A stretch of DNA of 36,276 nucleotides, taken from NCBI GenBank assembly GCA_005878835.1, contig VBMV01000075.1, forward strand, positions 1 through 36,276, written 5' to 3'. Made by a program: the position numbers and the translations under genes. The notes under the pieces were generated by a model. It searched no databases. It was not told where the DNA came from and worked only from the letters and a program-made list of their open reading frames with translations. Source of the stretch: Gammaproteobacteria bacterium. GTDB taxonomy: Bacteria; Pseudomonadota; Gammaproteobacteria; Steroidobacterales; Steroidobacteraceae. Of this stretch, positions 1 to 9,009 are shown piece after piece; within the stretch, counting starts at the first letter, position 1; the number at the start of each line of letters is the position of its first letter.

Positions 1-1
1 G

Positions 2-1237
2 GAGATCATCAGCGCCGTGCGTCACCAGGGCGACGCCGCGCTGCGCTCATACACCGAACGCTTCGACGGCGTGCAGCTCGAGGCGCTGGCGGTGCCACGC
101 GGCGAATTCATCCAGGCCCGCCGCTCACTCGCGGCCCGGCAGATCGCGGCGCTGGAATGCGCCATAGCGAATGTCCACGAGTTTCACTCGGCGCAGGTCA
201 TGCAGCCGCTCGCGTTGGAGACGATGCCCGGTGTGCGCTGTGAACGGATCATCCGGCCCATATCGGCCGTGGGGCTGTATGTACCTGCGGGCTCCGCGCC
301 CCTGCCCTCCACGGTCGTCATGCTGGCGGTCCCGGCTCGCATCGCGGGCTGCGCGCGGCGGGTCCTGTGTACTGCCCCGACCCCGGAGGGACGTGCGAAC
401 CCCGCCGTGCTGGTCGCGGCCGAGCTGTGCGGCATCGAGGCGGTGTTCAAGGTCGGAGGCGCACAGGCCATCGCCGCGCTCGCCTATGGCACCGCCAGCG
501 TTCCCAAGGTCGACAAGATCTTCGGTCCGGGCAACGCCTGGGTGACGGCGGCCAAGCAGCTCGTCGCCAATGACCCGGCGGGCGCTGCGTGCGACTTGCC
601 GGCGGGGCCGTCCGAAGTGCTGGTCATCGCCGATGAGACGGCGCGCCCGGACTTCGTCGCCGCGGATCTGCTGGCTCAGGCTGAGCACGATGCGCAGGCG
701 CAGGCGCTGCTCCTCACCCCGAGCCGCACGCTCGCGCACGGCACGGCTGCTGCGATCCAGACTCAACTTCGAGAGCTGTCCCGGCGCGCGATTCTCGAGG
801 AGTCGCTGGCGGCGAGCCGCTGCATCGTCGTGCCGGATCTCGACATCGCGATGCAGCTCGCGAACCAGTATGCGGCGGAGCACCTGATCCTCGAGGTCCG
901 TGAGCCGCACCGCTGGCTGCCGCAGATACATAACGCGGGCTCCATCTTCCTGGGCAGCTGGTCGCCGGAGCCGCTCGGTGATTATTGCTCCGGAACCAAC
1001 CACGTGCTGCCGACATACGGCTACGCGCGCGCCTACAGCGGTCTGTCGGTGCTCGACTTCGTCAAGCGCATCACGGTGCAGGAGCTCTCGCCGGCTGGCC
1101 TGCGCTGCCTCGGCCCCGTTGCCGTCACCCTCGCGCAGCTGGAGGGCCTGGACGCCCACGCGCAGGCGGTGCTGCAGCGCCTGGCGGCGCTCGAAGCGCA
1201 GGGGGCTGCGGGGACTGCCTCCAGGGTCGAATCATGA
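2..1237 (+). CDS. hisD: Histidinol dehydrogenase (5' end outside window)
   Basis: Catalyses the last two steps of histidine synthesis, histidinol to histidine with 2 NAD+, in the cytoplasm. The reading frame is open from base 2, so the N-terminus lies upstream; 411 residues are visible of the usual ~430. A GTG at 17 is internal and not the real start. Family landmarks are present: the Q and H of LLAQAEHDAQAQ (zinc ligands), the E-H pair in NQYAAEHLILEV (catalytic), the D of GDYCSGTNHVLPT and the late H of LDAHAQAV (zinc). The glycine-rich FGPGNAWVTAAK segment is typical. It is first in the visible part of a his operon; its TGA overlaps the hisC ATG (ATGA). hisG and any leader/attenuator would lie upstream of the window. 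Confidence 0.97.
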   Translation, partial: EIISAVRHQGDAALRSYTERFDGVQLEALAVPRGEFIQARRSLAARQIAALECAIANVHEFHSAQVMQPLALETMPGVRCERIIRPISAVGLYVPAGSAPLPSTVVMLAVPARIAGCARRVLCTAPTPEGRANPAVLVAAELCGIEAVFKVGGAQAIAALAYGTASVPKVDKIFGPGNAWVTAAKQLVANDPAGAACDLPAGPSEVLVIADETARPDFVAADLLAQAEHDAQAQALLLTPSRTLAHGTAAAIQTQLRELSRRAILEESLAASRCIVVPDLDIAMQLANQYAAEHLILEVREPHRWLPQIHNAGSIFLGSWSPEPLGDYCSGTNHVLPTYGYARAYSGLSVLDFVKRITVQELSPAGLRCLGPVAVTLAQLEGLDAHAQAVLQRLAALEAQGAAGTASRVES

Positions 1238-2289
1238 GCTGGGTGACGGAGCTGGCGCGCCCCGAAATCGTGGCCTTGAAGGCTTACGAGCACGCCGCGT
1301 GGGAGCCGCGGCTCGAGCGGCTGCACGCCAATGAGTTGCCGTGGCGCGCGCCGGGCGATGAGTCGCTCGCCGGCCTGAACCGCTATCCCGAGCCGCAGCC
1401 GCGCACGCTCATCGAGCGGCTCGCGGCGCTGTACGGGGCGGCGCCGGAGTCGATCCTCGCCGGGCGCGGGAGCGATGAGGCGATCGATCTTCTGGTGCGC
1501 GCATTCTGTCGCGCCGGGCGCGACGCGGTGCTCGTGTGCCCGCCGACGTTCGCCATGTACGCCGTGGCCGCTCGCATCCAGGGAGCGCACGTCGCCACGG
1601 TGCCGCTGCGCGCCGCTGCGGGGTTTGCTCTCGATGAACGCGCCGTGCTCGAGCACTGCACGGCGGACGTCAAGCTCGTGTTCCTGTGCTCCCCGAACAA
1701 CCCGAGCGGAAATCTGCTCGACGAGCAGGCGATCGTGCGCATCGCCGGCAAACTCGCCGGACGTGCGCTGCTGGTCGTCGATGAGGCGTATCTCGAGTTT
1801 GCCAACACGCACAGCCTCGCGCGCCATCTTGCGGAGCTGCCGCATCTGGCGATCCTGCGGACACTGTCCAAGGCGCACGGGCTCGCCGGGGCGCGTTGCG
1901 GGACGCTGATCGCCGATCCGGAGGTCATCGCGCTGCTACGCAAGGTGATGCCACCCTATGCGATTGCGCAGTTGACGCTGGAAGCGGTACTGAAACTGCT
2001 CGAGCCGGCCAAGCTGGCGGATGCCAGCAAGCGCATCGCCCTCATTCGGGCGGAGCGCGGGCGGCTCACCGCGGCGCTCGCCGCCCTGCCCCAGGTGGTG
2101 CGCGTGTGGCCCAGCGCGGCGAATTTCGTCCTGGCCGAATTCACCGATGCCGGCGCTGCGCTGCAGCGCGCCCGCGACGCACGGCTGCTGGTCCGCGATG
2201 CGCGCGGATATCCTGGTCTGGGGCGCGCGCTGCGCATCACGATCGGCACGGTCGAGCAGAATAACCGGCTCCTCGAGGCGTGGCGATGA
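1234..2289 (+). CDS. hisC: Histidinol-phosphate aminotransferase
   Basis: PLP-dependent class I/II aminotransferase converting imidazole acetol phosphate and glutamate to histidinol phosphate. The 351-residue product has the usual length. The PLP-binding lysine is visible in LRTLSKAHGLAGAR, the Asn/Asp region in FLCSPNNPSGN and VVDEAYLEF, and a C-terminal Arg in RALRITIG. The ATG at 1234 overlaps the hisD stop by four bases, which fixes the start; the open frame extends further upstream but that part is antisense-free hisD coding sequence. Translational coupling with hisD and hisB is likely because both junctions are ATGA overlaps. Confidence 0.97.
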   Translation: MSWVTELARPEIVALKAYEHAAWEPRLERLHANELPWRAPGDESLAGLNRYPEPQPRTLIERLAALYGAAPESILAGRGSDEAIDLLVRAFCRAGRDAVLVCPPTFAMYAVAARIQGAHVATVPLRAAAGFALDERAVLEHCTADVKLVFLCSPNNPSGNLLDEQAIVRIAGKLAGRALLVVDEAYLEFANTHSLARHLAELPHLAILRTLSKAHGLAGARCGTLIADPEVIALLRKVMPPYAIAQLTLEAVLKLLEPAKLADASKRIALIRAERGRLTAALAALPQVVRVWPSAANFVLAEFTDAGAALQRARDARLLVRDARGYPGLGRALRITIGTVEQNNRLLEAWR

Positions 2290-3356
2290 GCGGGCCAGCC
2301 GCCCTGTTCATCGATCGCGACGGCACGCTCGTGGAGGAGCCGCCGGACGAGCAGCTCGACACGCTCGGGAAGGTGCGTTTCCTGCCCGGGGTGTTCGCCG
2401 CGCTCACGCAGCTCAAGCGGCGCGGTTATCGGCTCGTCATGGTCACGAACCAGGAGGGCCTGGGCACGAAGTCCTTCCCGCGCCCGGCATTCGAGCGGGT
2501 GCAGCAGTTCATCCTGGACGCTTTCAGCTCCCAAGGCGCCGAGTTCGATGCCGTGTTTGTCTGCCCGCACTTGCAAACGGACGGCTGCGCCTGCCGTAAG
2601 CCCCGAACCGGACTGGTCGAGCACTATGTGCGCGACCGCGCAGTCGACCTCGGCTCGAGCGCCGTGATCGGCGACCGCGACACGGATCTCGAGTTCGCAT
2701 CCAACCTCGGCGTGCGCGGGCTGCGCGTGCGCCGTCATGGACCGAGCGAACAGACATGGCCCGCAGTGGTGCAGGACCTGACCGCGCGACGCGCCCGAGT
2801 CGAGCGGCGCACGCAGGAGACCAGCATCGACGTGCGGGTCAACCTCGATGCCAGCGCCCCGCTCGAGGCCGACACCGGAATCGGCTTCTTCGATCACATG
2901 CTCGAGCAGCTCGCCAAGCACGGCGGGTTCTCGCTCGAGCTCAGCTGCGAGGGTGACCTGCAGATCGACGAGCATCACACGGTGGAGGATTGCGCGCTCG
3001 CGCTCGGGGAGGCGTTGCGGCGCGCGCTCGGCGCCAAAGCCGGCATCGCGCGCTTCGGATTTCTGCTGCCGATGGACGAAGCCCAGGCGCAGGTCGCCGT
3101 CGACCTGTCGGGCCGCGCCTTCGCGCAGTTCTCCGGGCGATTCAACCGGGAGGCGGTCGGTGGGCTGCCGACCGAGCTGGTGCCGCATTTCTTCCGCTCG
3201 CTCGCCGAGACCCTCGGCGCGGCCATCCACATCAGCGTCACCGGCGAGAACACCCATCACATGGTCGAGGGCTGCTTCAAGGGCGTCGGCCGCGCCTTGC
3301 GGCAGGCGTTCCGGCGCGAGGGCGAGGAGCTGCCGAGCACCAAGGGAGCACTGTAG
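2286..3356 (+). CDS. hisB: Bifunctional histidinol-phosphatase / imidazoleglycerol-phosphate dehydratase
   Basis: Fused enzyme for two non-adjacent steps of histidine synthesis. The N-terminal HAD phosphatase (about residues 1-165) shows the nucleophile motif FIDRDGTL (D10, D12) and a zinc-binding loop CPHLQTDGCACRKP. The C-terminal IGP dehydratase (about 168-356) shows the metal-binding histidine clusters DHMLEQLAKHGGF, DEHHTVEDCALALGE and the later GENTHHMVEGCFK. The 356-residue length matches the enterobacterial fusion. ATG 2286 overlaps the hisC stop (ATGA) with GAGG seven bases upstream; a GTG two codons earlier is possible but less well placed. The fused form is typical of gammaproteobacteria and a few other groups. 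Confidence 0.97.
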   Translation: MSGPAALFIDRDGTLVEEPPDEQLDTLGKVRFLPGVFAALTQLKRRGYRLVMVTNQEGLGTKSFPRPAFERVQQFILDAFSSQGAEFDAVFVCPHLQTDGCACRKPRTGLVEHYVRDRAVDLGSSAVIGDRDTDLEFASNLGVRGLRVRRHGPSEQTWPAVVQDLTARRARVERRTQETSIDVRVNLDASAPLEADTGIGFFDHMLEQLAKHGGFSLELSCEGDLQIDEHHTVEDCALALGEALRRALGAKAGIARFGFLLPMDEAQAQVAVDLSGRAFAQFSGRFNREAVGGLPTELVPHFFRSLAETLGAAIHISVTGENTHHMVEGCFKGVGRALRQAFRREGEELPSTKGAL

Positions 3357-3949
3357 TGGAAGCGGTCATCATCGATAGCGGCGGCGCCAATCTCGCCTCG
3401 TTGCAGTACGCCTGCGAACGGCTCGGCGCGCGCACGCACGTTACGACCGAGGCGCGGATGATCACGTCCGCGGCCCGAGTCATTCTGCCCGGCGTGGGAG
3501 CGGCCGCGGACGCAATGCAGCGCCTGCGCCAGTCCGGAATCGCCGCTGTGCTGCCCGCCCTGACACAACCGGTGCTCGGCATCTGTCTGGGGATGCAGCT
3601 GCTGTTCCGCCGCTCGGAGGAAGGTCCGACCGATTGCCTCGGGGTCCTTCCGGACGGCGTGCGCCGTCTGCGGGCACAGCCCGGTCGGCCCGTTCCGCAC
3701 ATGGGGTGGAACCAACTGTGCGCCCTGCACGAGGACCCGCTGCTGGAAGGGATCGCGCCCCACGACTACGTTTACTTCGTACACAGCTATGCCGCGCCCG
3801 TATCCAGCGACACGCTGGCGACCGCGCACTATGGTGAGCCGCTGTCCGCGATCGTGCGGCGCAGGAATTTCTGGGGCACGCAGTTCCATCCTGAGCGCTC
3901 GGCCGCAACCGGCGCCCGGTTGCTCGCGAACTTCCTGCGGTTGGGGTGA
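3356..3949 (+). CDS. hisH: Imidazole glycerol phosphate synthase, glutaminase subunit
   Basis: Class I glutamine amidotransferase that feeds ammonia to HisF. The 197-residue product has the nucleophile elbow GICLGMQLLF with the catalytic Cys, and the His-Glu pair in TQFHPERSA near the C-terminus. The start is a GTG at 3356 that shares its first base with the hisB TAG (TAGTG), preceded by AGGGAG at seven bases; homology requires this start because VIIDSGGANLASL is the conserved N-terminus (canonical form has G-x-GN, here GGAN). It ends in an ATG-sharing overlap with hisA. Confidence 0.96.
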   Translation: MEAVIIDSGGANLASLQYACERLGARTHVTTEARMITSAARVILPGVGAAADAMQRLRQSGIAAVLPALTQPVLGICLGMQLLFRRSEEGPTDCLGVLPDGVRRLRAQPGRPVPHMGWNQLCALHEDPLLEGIAPHDYVYFVHSYAAPVSSDTLATAHYGEPLSAIVRRRNFWGTQFHPERSAATGARLLANFLRLG

Positions 3950-4722
3950 TGTTGCTCATACCCGCAATCGATCTGCGCCACGGCCGGTGCGTGCGCCTGC
4001 ACCAGGGCGACTTCAGCGCCGAGACGCGCTATGAGCACGAGCCTCATGAGCTGCTGTCGCGCTACCGTAGCCTCGGCGCCTCGTGGCTGCACGTGGTGGA
4101 TCTCGACGGCGCGAAGGACGGCGTGCTTGCCAACCGTGCGGTCATTGTCGCCCTCGCCTCGCAGCGCGCGGTGCGCCTCCAGGTGGGCGGTGGCGTGCGC
4201 TCCGCGGCCGTCATCGATGACCTGCTTCGCCATGGCGGTGAGCGGGTCGTGGTCGGCAGCGCCGCCGTGGAGCGGCCCAGGACGGTCGCCTCGTGGCTCG
4301 CTCGCTTCGGGCGTGAACGCATCTGTCTCGCCTTCGACGTGCGAACCGAGACCGGTGAGCCGCGGGTGCGTACCCACGGCTGGACACGGGCGAGCGGCCT
4401 CACCCTCTGGGAAGCGCTCGGCCGCTTGCCCCCGGGGAGCGTGCGCCACGTGCTGTGCACGGACATCGAGCGTGACGGTGCTATGAGCGGACCGAACCTC
4501 GCGCTCTACGCCGCCGCCCTCGCCCGCTTCCCGCAGCTTGCCTGGCAGGCCTCGGGTGGCGTGCGCAACGCGGCCGATCTGCGGGCGCTGGCGCGGATCG
4601 GCGTCGCCGCCGCCGTGAGCGGCAAGGCGCTGTTGGAAGAGCGGATCACACCCGAGGAGCTGCGGCCATACTTGCCCGACGCATCATTGCCTGCCTCGAC
4701 GTGCGCGCCGGGCAGGTCGTAA
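3949..4722 (+). CDS. hisA: ProFAR isomerase (phosphoribosylformimino-AICAR phosphate isomerase)
   Basis: TIM-barrel Amadori isomerase of histidine synthesis. The 257-residue product starts [12 protein letters not shown], with the first catalytic Asp in AID, and has the second catalytic Asp in [13 protein letters not shown]. Phosphate-binding loops VGGGVRS and ASGGVRN are present. ATG 3949 shares its A with the hisH TGA; an in-frame GTG one codon earlier is not needed. The 3' end overlaps the start of hisF by about 55 bases, far more than the other junctions of this operon; the last ~18 residues ([17 protein letters not shown]) are encoded in DNA that also encodes the hisF N-terminus. Confidence 0.95.
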   Translation: MLLIPAIDLRHGRCVRLHQGDFSAETRYEHEPHELLSRYRSLGASWLHVVDLDGAKDGVLANRAVIVALASQRAVRLQVGGGVRSAAVIDDLLRHGGERVVVGSAAVERPRTVASWLARFGRERICLAFDVRTETGEPRVRTHGWTRASGLTLWEALGRLPPGSVRHVLCTDIERDGAMSGPNLALYAAALARFPQLAWQASGGVRNAADLRALARIGVAAAVSGKALLEERITPEELRPYLPDASLPASTCAPGRS

Positions 4723-5435
4723 AAGGCGTGCGCTTTCGCGACCACCGGGTCGTGGGCGATGTCATGGAGCTCGCGGCGCGATATCGCGACGAGGGCGCGG
4801 ACGAGCTGGTCTTCTATGACATCACCGCGAGCCCCGAAGGCCGCAGCGTCGATCGCGAGTGGGTGCGCCGGGTAGCGCGCGTTCTGGATATTCCGTTCTG
4901 TGTCGCCGGCGGCATTCGCTGCGTGGCGGACGCGGAGGAAATCCTGAATGCGGGCGCGGAAAAGATCTCCATCAACTCGCCAGCGCTCGCCACCCCGAGT
5001 CTCATCGATTCCCTCAGCGCCCGCTTCGGCTCCCAGTGCGTCGTGGTCGGCGTCGACAGTCAGCTCACCGAGCACGGCTACCGGGCCTACCAGTTCACCG
5101 GCGACCCGCAGCGCACGCGCGAAGCGGGACGCGACGTGCTCGAATGGGTCGGCGAGGCGCAACGGCGCGGCGCGGGCGAGATCGTCCTCAATTGCATGGG
5201 GAGCGATGGCATGCGTCGCGGTTATGACGTCGAGCAACTGCGCAAGGTGCGGGAGATCTGCCAGGTGCCGCTGGTGGCCTCCGGGGGCGCGGGCGCCGTC
5301 GAGCACTTCAGCGCGGTGTTTACTCAGGCCGGCGTGGATGCGGCTCTCGCGGCCGGCGTGTTCCACTGCGGCGCGATTGTGATCCGCGATCTGAAGCGGC
5401 AGCTGCATGACGCGGGCATCGAGGTCAGGCCATGA
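4668..5435 (+). CDS. hisF: Imidazole glycerol phosphate synthase, cyclase subunit (putative AUA start)
   Basis: Cyclase partner of HisH, producing IGP and AICAR. The first standard in-frame codon (GTG 4701) would delete the conserved N-terminal strand and catalytic Asp11. Reading upstream gives [12 protein letters not shown], which matches the HisF N-terminus residue for residue when ATA 4668 is codon 1; catalytic Asp then fall at exactly 11 (CLD) and 130 (VVGVD), the family numbering. GAGGAG (4654-4659) sits eight bases before this ATA, an ideal Shine-Dalgarno. No ATG, GTG or TTG occurs in frame between that ribosome site and 4701. The product would be 255 residues, the normal length. A base miscall of ATG to ATA is the other explanation. 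It overlaps hisA by 55 bases and ends in an ATGA overlap with hisIE. Confidence 0.93.
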   Translation: MLARRIIACLDVRAGQVVKGVRFRDHRVVGDVMELAARYRDEGADELVFYDITASPEGRSVDREWVRRVARVLDIPFCVAGGIRCVADAEEILNAGAEKISINSPALATPSLIDSLSARFGSQCVVVGVDSQLTEHGYRAYQFTGDPQRTREAGRDVLEWVGEAQRRGAGEIVLNCMGSDGMRRGYDVEQLRKVREICQVPLVASGGAGAVEHFSAVFTQAGVDAALAAGVFHCGAIVIRDLKRQLHDAGIEVRP

Positions 5436-6094
5436 GCGGCGCGGGCGACCAGGGCGCGGCCCAGGTGGGGCTTGCCGATCTCGAGCGGCTCGACTTCGCC
5501 AAGGGCGATGGGCTGCTGCCGGCGATCGTGCAACACGCCGTCACCGGGGCGGTGCTCATGCTCGGCTACATGAATCGGCAGGCGCTTTCCGAGACACTCA
5601 CGCGGCGCCGGGTCGTGTTCTTCAGCCGCAGCAAGCAACGTTTGTGGGAGAAGGGAGAAACCTCGGGCCACCGTCTCGAGCTGGCGCAAATCCTCGCCGA
5701 CTGCGATTGCGACACACTGTTGGTCACCGCCTGGCCGCGTGGACCGGCCTGCCATCTGGGCACAGCCACGTGCTTCGGCGACGAGGCGCTCACGGCGGCC
5801 GAGCGGTTGGCGTTCCTGGCGGCTCTGGAAGCCATCATCGCGCAGCGCATCGCCGAGCGCCCCGAGGGCAGCTATACCGCGCGCCTGCTTGCCGAGGGAC
5901 CGAAGCGCCTGGCGCAGAAGCTGGGCGAGGAAGGGCTCGAGGTGGCGCTCGCGGCGGCAATCGGCAGCGATACGGAAGTGGTGGCGGAGGCCGCCGACCT
6001 GCTCTACCACCTGCTGGTGCTGCTGCGCTTTCGCGGGCTGCCGCTCGAGCGCGTGATCGCCGAGCTGCGCGCGCGCCACGCCGCAAGACCCTGA
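5432..6094 (+). CDS. hisI: Bifunctional phosphoribosyl-AMP cyclohydrolase / phosphoribosyl-ATP pyrophosphatase
   Basis: Fused HisI-HisE enzyme performing steps 2 and 3 of histidine synthesis. The N-terminal cyclohydrolase (about residues 12-125) shows [30 protein letters not shown] and the metal-binding DCDCDTLL stretch. The C-terminal MazG-like pyrophosphatase (about 130-220) shows [21 protein letters not shown] and an [17 protein letters not shown] helix with the acidic metal ligands. The 220-residue length fits the fusion (also called hisIE). ATG 5432 overlaps the hisF stop by four bases. This is the last gene of the his operon and is convergent with the lipoprotein gene at 6138. Confidence 0.96.
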   Translation: MSGAGDQGAAQVGLADLERLDFAKGDGLLPAIVQHAVTGAVLMLGYMNRQALSETLTRRRVVFFSRSKQRLWEKGETSGHRLELAQILADCDCDTLLVTAWPRGPACHLGTATCFGDEALTAAERLAFLAALEAIIAQRIAERPEGSYTARLLAEGPKRLAQKLGEEGLEVALAAAIGSDTEVVAEAADLLYHLLVLLRFRGLPLERVIAELRARHAARP

Positions 6095-6108
6095 CCGGGC
6101 GGCGCGGG

Positions 6109-6131
6109 CGCCCGGGAATCTCCCGAGGGCG
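6109..6131. terminator. Possible bidirectional terminator hairpin between hisIE and the lipoprotein gene
   Basis: CGCCC-GGGA (6109-6117) can pair with TCCC-ga-GGGCG (6121-6131), with a two-base bulge and a three-base loop. It lies in the 43-base gap between two convergent genes. There is no T tract on either strand, so intrinsic termination is uncertain. Confidence 0.35.
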
Positions 6132-6137
6132 TAGCGT

Positions 6138-6665
6138 TCAGCGCGGCGCGAGGGCTCCGGCCCGCCCCTCGGCCTCCGCGGCCTCCGGGTCGCGCCCGCG
6201 CGAGTGCAGCGAATCGGCGATCAGGTGCCAGGCCGCCGCCTGCGCGCCGGCATCTGCGGTGGCGAGCGCCAGCGCCTTGCGGCCCATGGCCTCGGCCTGC
6301 GCCGCGTTGTTCTCGGAAAGCCGCACCCGCCCGAGCTCGATCCACAGCAGCGGATTGCCCGGCTCGATGCGCAGTGCGCGCTCGAGCGTCGCGGCCGCCT
6401 GACCGTACTCGCCGCCGCCGGCCTGGGTGCGCGCTTGCGTCACCAGCGCGCTGGCCGCCGGGCCGAGGTGAAACTGCCGCGGCGCGCCCGGCGCGGGCTG
6501 CTCCGGCGGCGCCGGCACGGCTTGACCGGGGATCGGCGGCTCGGGTTGTGCCGTGCCGGTGGGTGACTCGGCCGAGGGCGGTGCGCCCGGCGGCAGCGCA
6601 GCTCGCGTGGCGCACGCCGACAGCCCGGCGACGATGAAGATGAGGGTCAACAGTCGGGTGTGCAT
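6138..6665 (-). CDS. TPR outer-membrane lipoprotein, candidate PBP1b activator (LpoP-like)
   Basis: The 175-residue product has a type II signal peptide with lipobox LSAC (Cys18) followed by Ala, which does not signal inner-membrane retention, so an outer-membrane lipoprotein facing the periplasm is expected. A Pro/Ala/Glu-rich linker (about residues 20-60) could span periplasmic distance. Residues ~68-175 form a short run of TPR-type helices (ALVTQARTQAGGGEYGQAAATL and LLWIELGRVRLSENNAAQAE). It lies 64 bases downstream of mrcB on the same strand. In Pseudomonas, LpoP, a TPR lipoprotein encoded next to PBP1b, activates that enzyme; architecture and position agree here, but the activation role is inference. 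A general TPR lipoprotein is the alternative. Confidence 0.72.
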   Translation of the reverse strand: MHTRLLTLIFIVAGLSACATRAALPPGAPPSAESPTGTAQPEPPIPGQAVPAPPEQPAPGAPRQFHLGPAASALVTQARTQAGGGEYGQAAATLERALRIEPGNPLLWIELGRVRLSENNAAQAEAMGRKALALATADAGAQAAAWHLIADSLHSRGRDPEAAEAEGRAGALAPR

Positions 6666-6729
6666 GGCTCATGATAGCGCCTCGAGGCGCGCGCCACGGG
6701 CACCGCGGCCGCCCTCGTAGCCCTTGGCG

Positions 6730-9009
6730 TCAGTGCCCGAGGCCGCGCAGCCACCGCTGGGCGCGGTCCAGTATGGTCGTGAGAGGATTCGCGCTGTCGG
6801 GGAAGCCGCAGCCGGGCTTGGAAGGCAGTGCGGCGTCCGTCGGCACGGCGATCGCCACGATGTCCTCCGCACAACCCGGCACCACCCGCAGTCCGGTGGG
6901 ATACTCGATGTGCACTTCCACGAGGTTGTCCGGCATCGGCGCCTCCCAGGAGTCGGTGCCCAGCCCCGCCATGACGCGCGCCCACACCGGCAACGCTCCG
7001 GCGGAGCCGGTGAAGCCGGTCGGCTCATCGTCGTCGTACCCCACCCACACCACCGCCAGGTGACTGCCGGAGAATCCGGCGAACCAGCTGTCGCGGAACT
7101 CCGATGACGTGCCGGACTTTCCGGCCACCACCAGGTTTGCGGGCAGCAGCGCGCGGGCGGGACGGCCGGTGCCGCGCTCCATGACCTGCACCAGCATGCG
7201 GTCGAGCTGATAGACGACGTCGGGGGACGCCACCGGGGTCACTTCCAGGGGAAAGGCCTTGAGCGGCTTGCCGTCGGTGCTGATGACCGCGCGCACCGCG
7301 CGCAGCGGGTTGCGGAAGCCGCCGTTGGCGAGCCCGTTGAACAGTTGGGCCGCCTCGAGCGGCGTGACCTCGACCGCGCCCAGCAGCATGGCCGGCACCT
7401 GCGCGGGCGGCTGCGGCAGGCCGAAGCGCTGCAGCATCTCGCCGACCTTCGGCAGACCCACATCCAGCCCCACGCCCACGGTGGCGAGATTGAGCGACTC
7501 CGCGAGTGCGCGCACCACCGGCACCGGACCATAGACCTGGTGGGTGAAGTTCTCCGGCCGCCAGTGCTTGTCCTTTGCCAGCGCCACGTCGATGGGTGCG
7601 TCCTGCACGACGGTGGCGGCGTTGTAGTGCCCGCTCTCCAGCGCCGTGAGATAGATGAACGGCTTCACCAGCGAGCCCATCGAGCGGTGCGCATCGAGGG
7701 CGCGGTCAAAGCCGTCGTAGCCGACGTTGCGCCCGCCGACGATGGCGATCACGTCGCCGCTTTGCGGCGAGGTGACGACGATGGCGCCCTCGAGCGGCTC
7801 CTGCGCGTGCTTGCGCTGCCGATCCAGCCGCGCGAGCTCGTGGTCGAGCGCCTGCTCGGCCTGCTCCTGGGCGCGCGGCTCGAGGCTGGTGTAGATGCGC
7901 AGGCCCGCCTCGGTGAGGTCCTGGTCGTGATAGTCGCGCCGCAGGGTGCGGCGCACGAAGTCGAGGTACGCGGGGTAATACGCACCCGCCGGGCGGCTGC
8001 TGACACCGAGCGCCTGGTACGCGGCCGCGCTCGCCTCCCGGGCGCTCACGATCCCCTGGTCGGCCATGATCTTGAGGACCAGGTCGCGGCGCGCCCGCGC
8101 GCGCTCGGGGTGACGCCGCGGATCGTAGTACGAGGGTCCGCGGACCACCGCCACCAGCAACGCCACTTCCGACAGGTCGAGCTCCGCGAGCGGCTTGCCG
8201 AAATAGAACTGGCTGGCGAGGCCAAAGCCGTGAATGGCGCGGTCGCCGTCCTGACCGAGGAAGATCTCGTTGATGTACGCGTTCATGAGATCGGCCTTGG
8301 TGAAATGCGCATCCAGCGCCATCGCCATGATCGCCTCACGCACCTTGCGCGACAGCGTCTGCCGCGAGCTGAGGAAGTAGCTGCGCACCAGCTGCTGGGT
8401 GAGCGTGCTGCCGCCCTGCTCGATCTGGCGGGCGCGCACGTCGACCCACAGCGCGCGCAGCATCGCGATCGGGTCGACGCCGTGATGGCTGTCGAACTTG
8501 CGGTCCTCGACCGCCTTGAGCGCGGCGGGCAGGAGCGTGGGCACTTCCTGCGGTGTGACGATGATGCGATCCTCGCCGTGGATCGGAAAAATGCTGCCGA
8601 TGAGCAGCGGCTCGAGCCGCAGCACCGGTACGTCCCGGCCGGCGCTGTCGCGCAGGCTCTCGAGCCCCTGGGAACCCGCGACGATGCTCAGCAGCTGCGC
8701 GTTGCGCGTCTCGTCCGCGAAGCGCGCCGGCCGCAGCGCAACGTCGAAGCGCGCGCCGGCCACGCGGTAGGTGCCGGGGTGCTCGGGCCGCTCGGCACGC
8801 CGGTAATGCAGGCGTTGCAGCTCCTGCTCGAGCTGCGCCGGCGACAGCGCCAGTCCCGTGTACAGCTCCAGCGGCGCCGCGAACACCTGCGCCGGCAGCG
8901 TCCAGCGGCGGCCCTCGAATTGCCGGGTCACCAGGCGATCCAGATACAGAACATAGAGAGTGCCGCCGAGCGCGGCGAGCCCCACGGCGAGCAGCAGGAT
9001 GCGCTTCAG
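6730..9009 (-). CDS. mrcB: Penicillin-binding protein 1B (bifunctional glycosyltransferase/transpeptidase)
   Basis: Class A PBP that polymerises and crosslinks peptidoglycan in the periplasm. Numbering from GTG 8985: a UB2H-like region (about 25-130), glycosyltransferase with EDRKFDSHHG (E160) and QGGSTLTQQLVRS (~200), then transpeptidase with SLVK (S438 nucleophile, K441), SLN (497-499) and KSGTSS (623-628). From GTG 8985 the membrane helix would be only about 14 residues. A CTG at 9009, overlapping the lysAC stop as CTGA and preceded by GGAG at eight bases, gives LKRILLLAVGLAALGG..., a full helix with a basic cytoplasmic start, so I extend to it; GTG 8985 is the standard-codon alternative. 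The C-terminus is a proline-free short tail. Its neighbours supply DAP (lysAC) and a likely activator. Confidence 0.95.
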   Translation of the reverse strand: MKRILLLAVGLAALGGTLYVLYLDRLVTRQFEGRRWTLPAQVFAAPLELYTGLALSPAQLEQELQRLHYRRAERPEHPGTYRVAGARFDVALRPARFADETRNAQLLSIVAGSQGLESLRDSAGRDVPVLRLEPLLIGSIFPIHGEDRIIVTPQEVPTLLPAALKAVEDRKFDSHHGVDPIAMLRALWVDVRARQIEQGGSTLTQQLVRSYFLSSRQTLSRKVREAIMAMALDAHFTKADLMNAYINEIFLGQDGDRAIHGFGLASQFYFGKPLAELDLSEVALLVAVVRGPSYYDPRRHPERARARRDLVLKIMADQGIVSAREASAAAYQALGVSSRPAGAYYPAYLDFVRRTLRRDYHDQDLTEAGLRIYTSLEPRAQEQAEQALDHELARLDRQRKHAQEPLEGAIVVTSPQSGDVIAIVGGRNVGYDGFDRALDAHRSMGSLVKPFIYLTALESGHYNAATVVQDAPIDVALAKDKHWRPENFTHQVYGPVPVVRALAESLNLATVGVGLDVGLPKVGEMLQRFGLPQPPAQVPAMLLGAVEVTPLEAAQLFNGLANGGFRNPLRAVRAVISTDGKPLKAFPLEVTPVASPDVVYQLDRMLVQVMERGTGRPARALLPANLVVAGKSGTSSEFRDSWFAGFSGSHLAVVWVGYDDDEPTGFTGSAGALPVWARVMAGLGTDSWEAPMPDNLVEVHIEYPTGLRVVPGCAEDIVAIAVPTDAALPSKPGCGFPDSANPLTTILDRAQRWLRGLGH

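Noticed and set aside
125-1159. 344-residue minus-strand frame opposite hisD
   Set aside because: Antisense to conserved HisD with no homologous motifs.
4668-4722. Frameshift between hisA and hisF
   Set aside because: Both proteins have normal lengths and motifs; an overlap with an unusual start explains the sequence without an indel.
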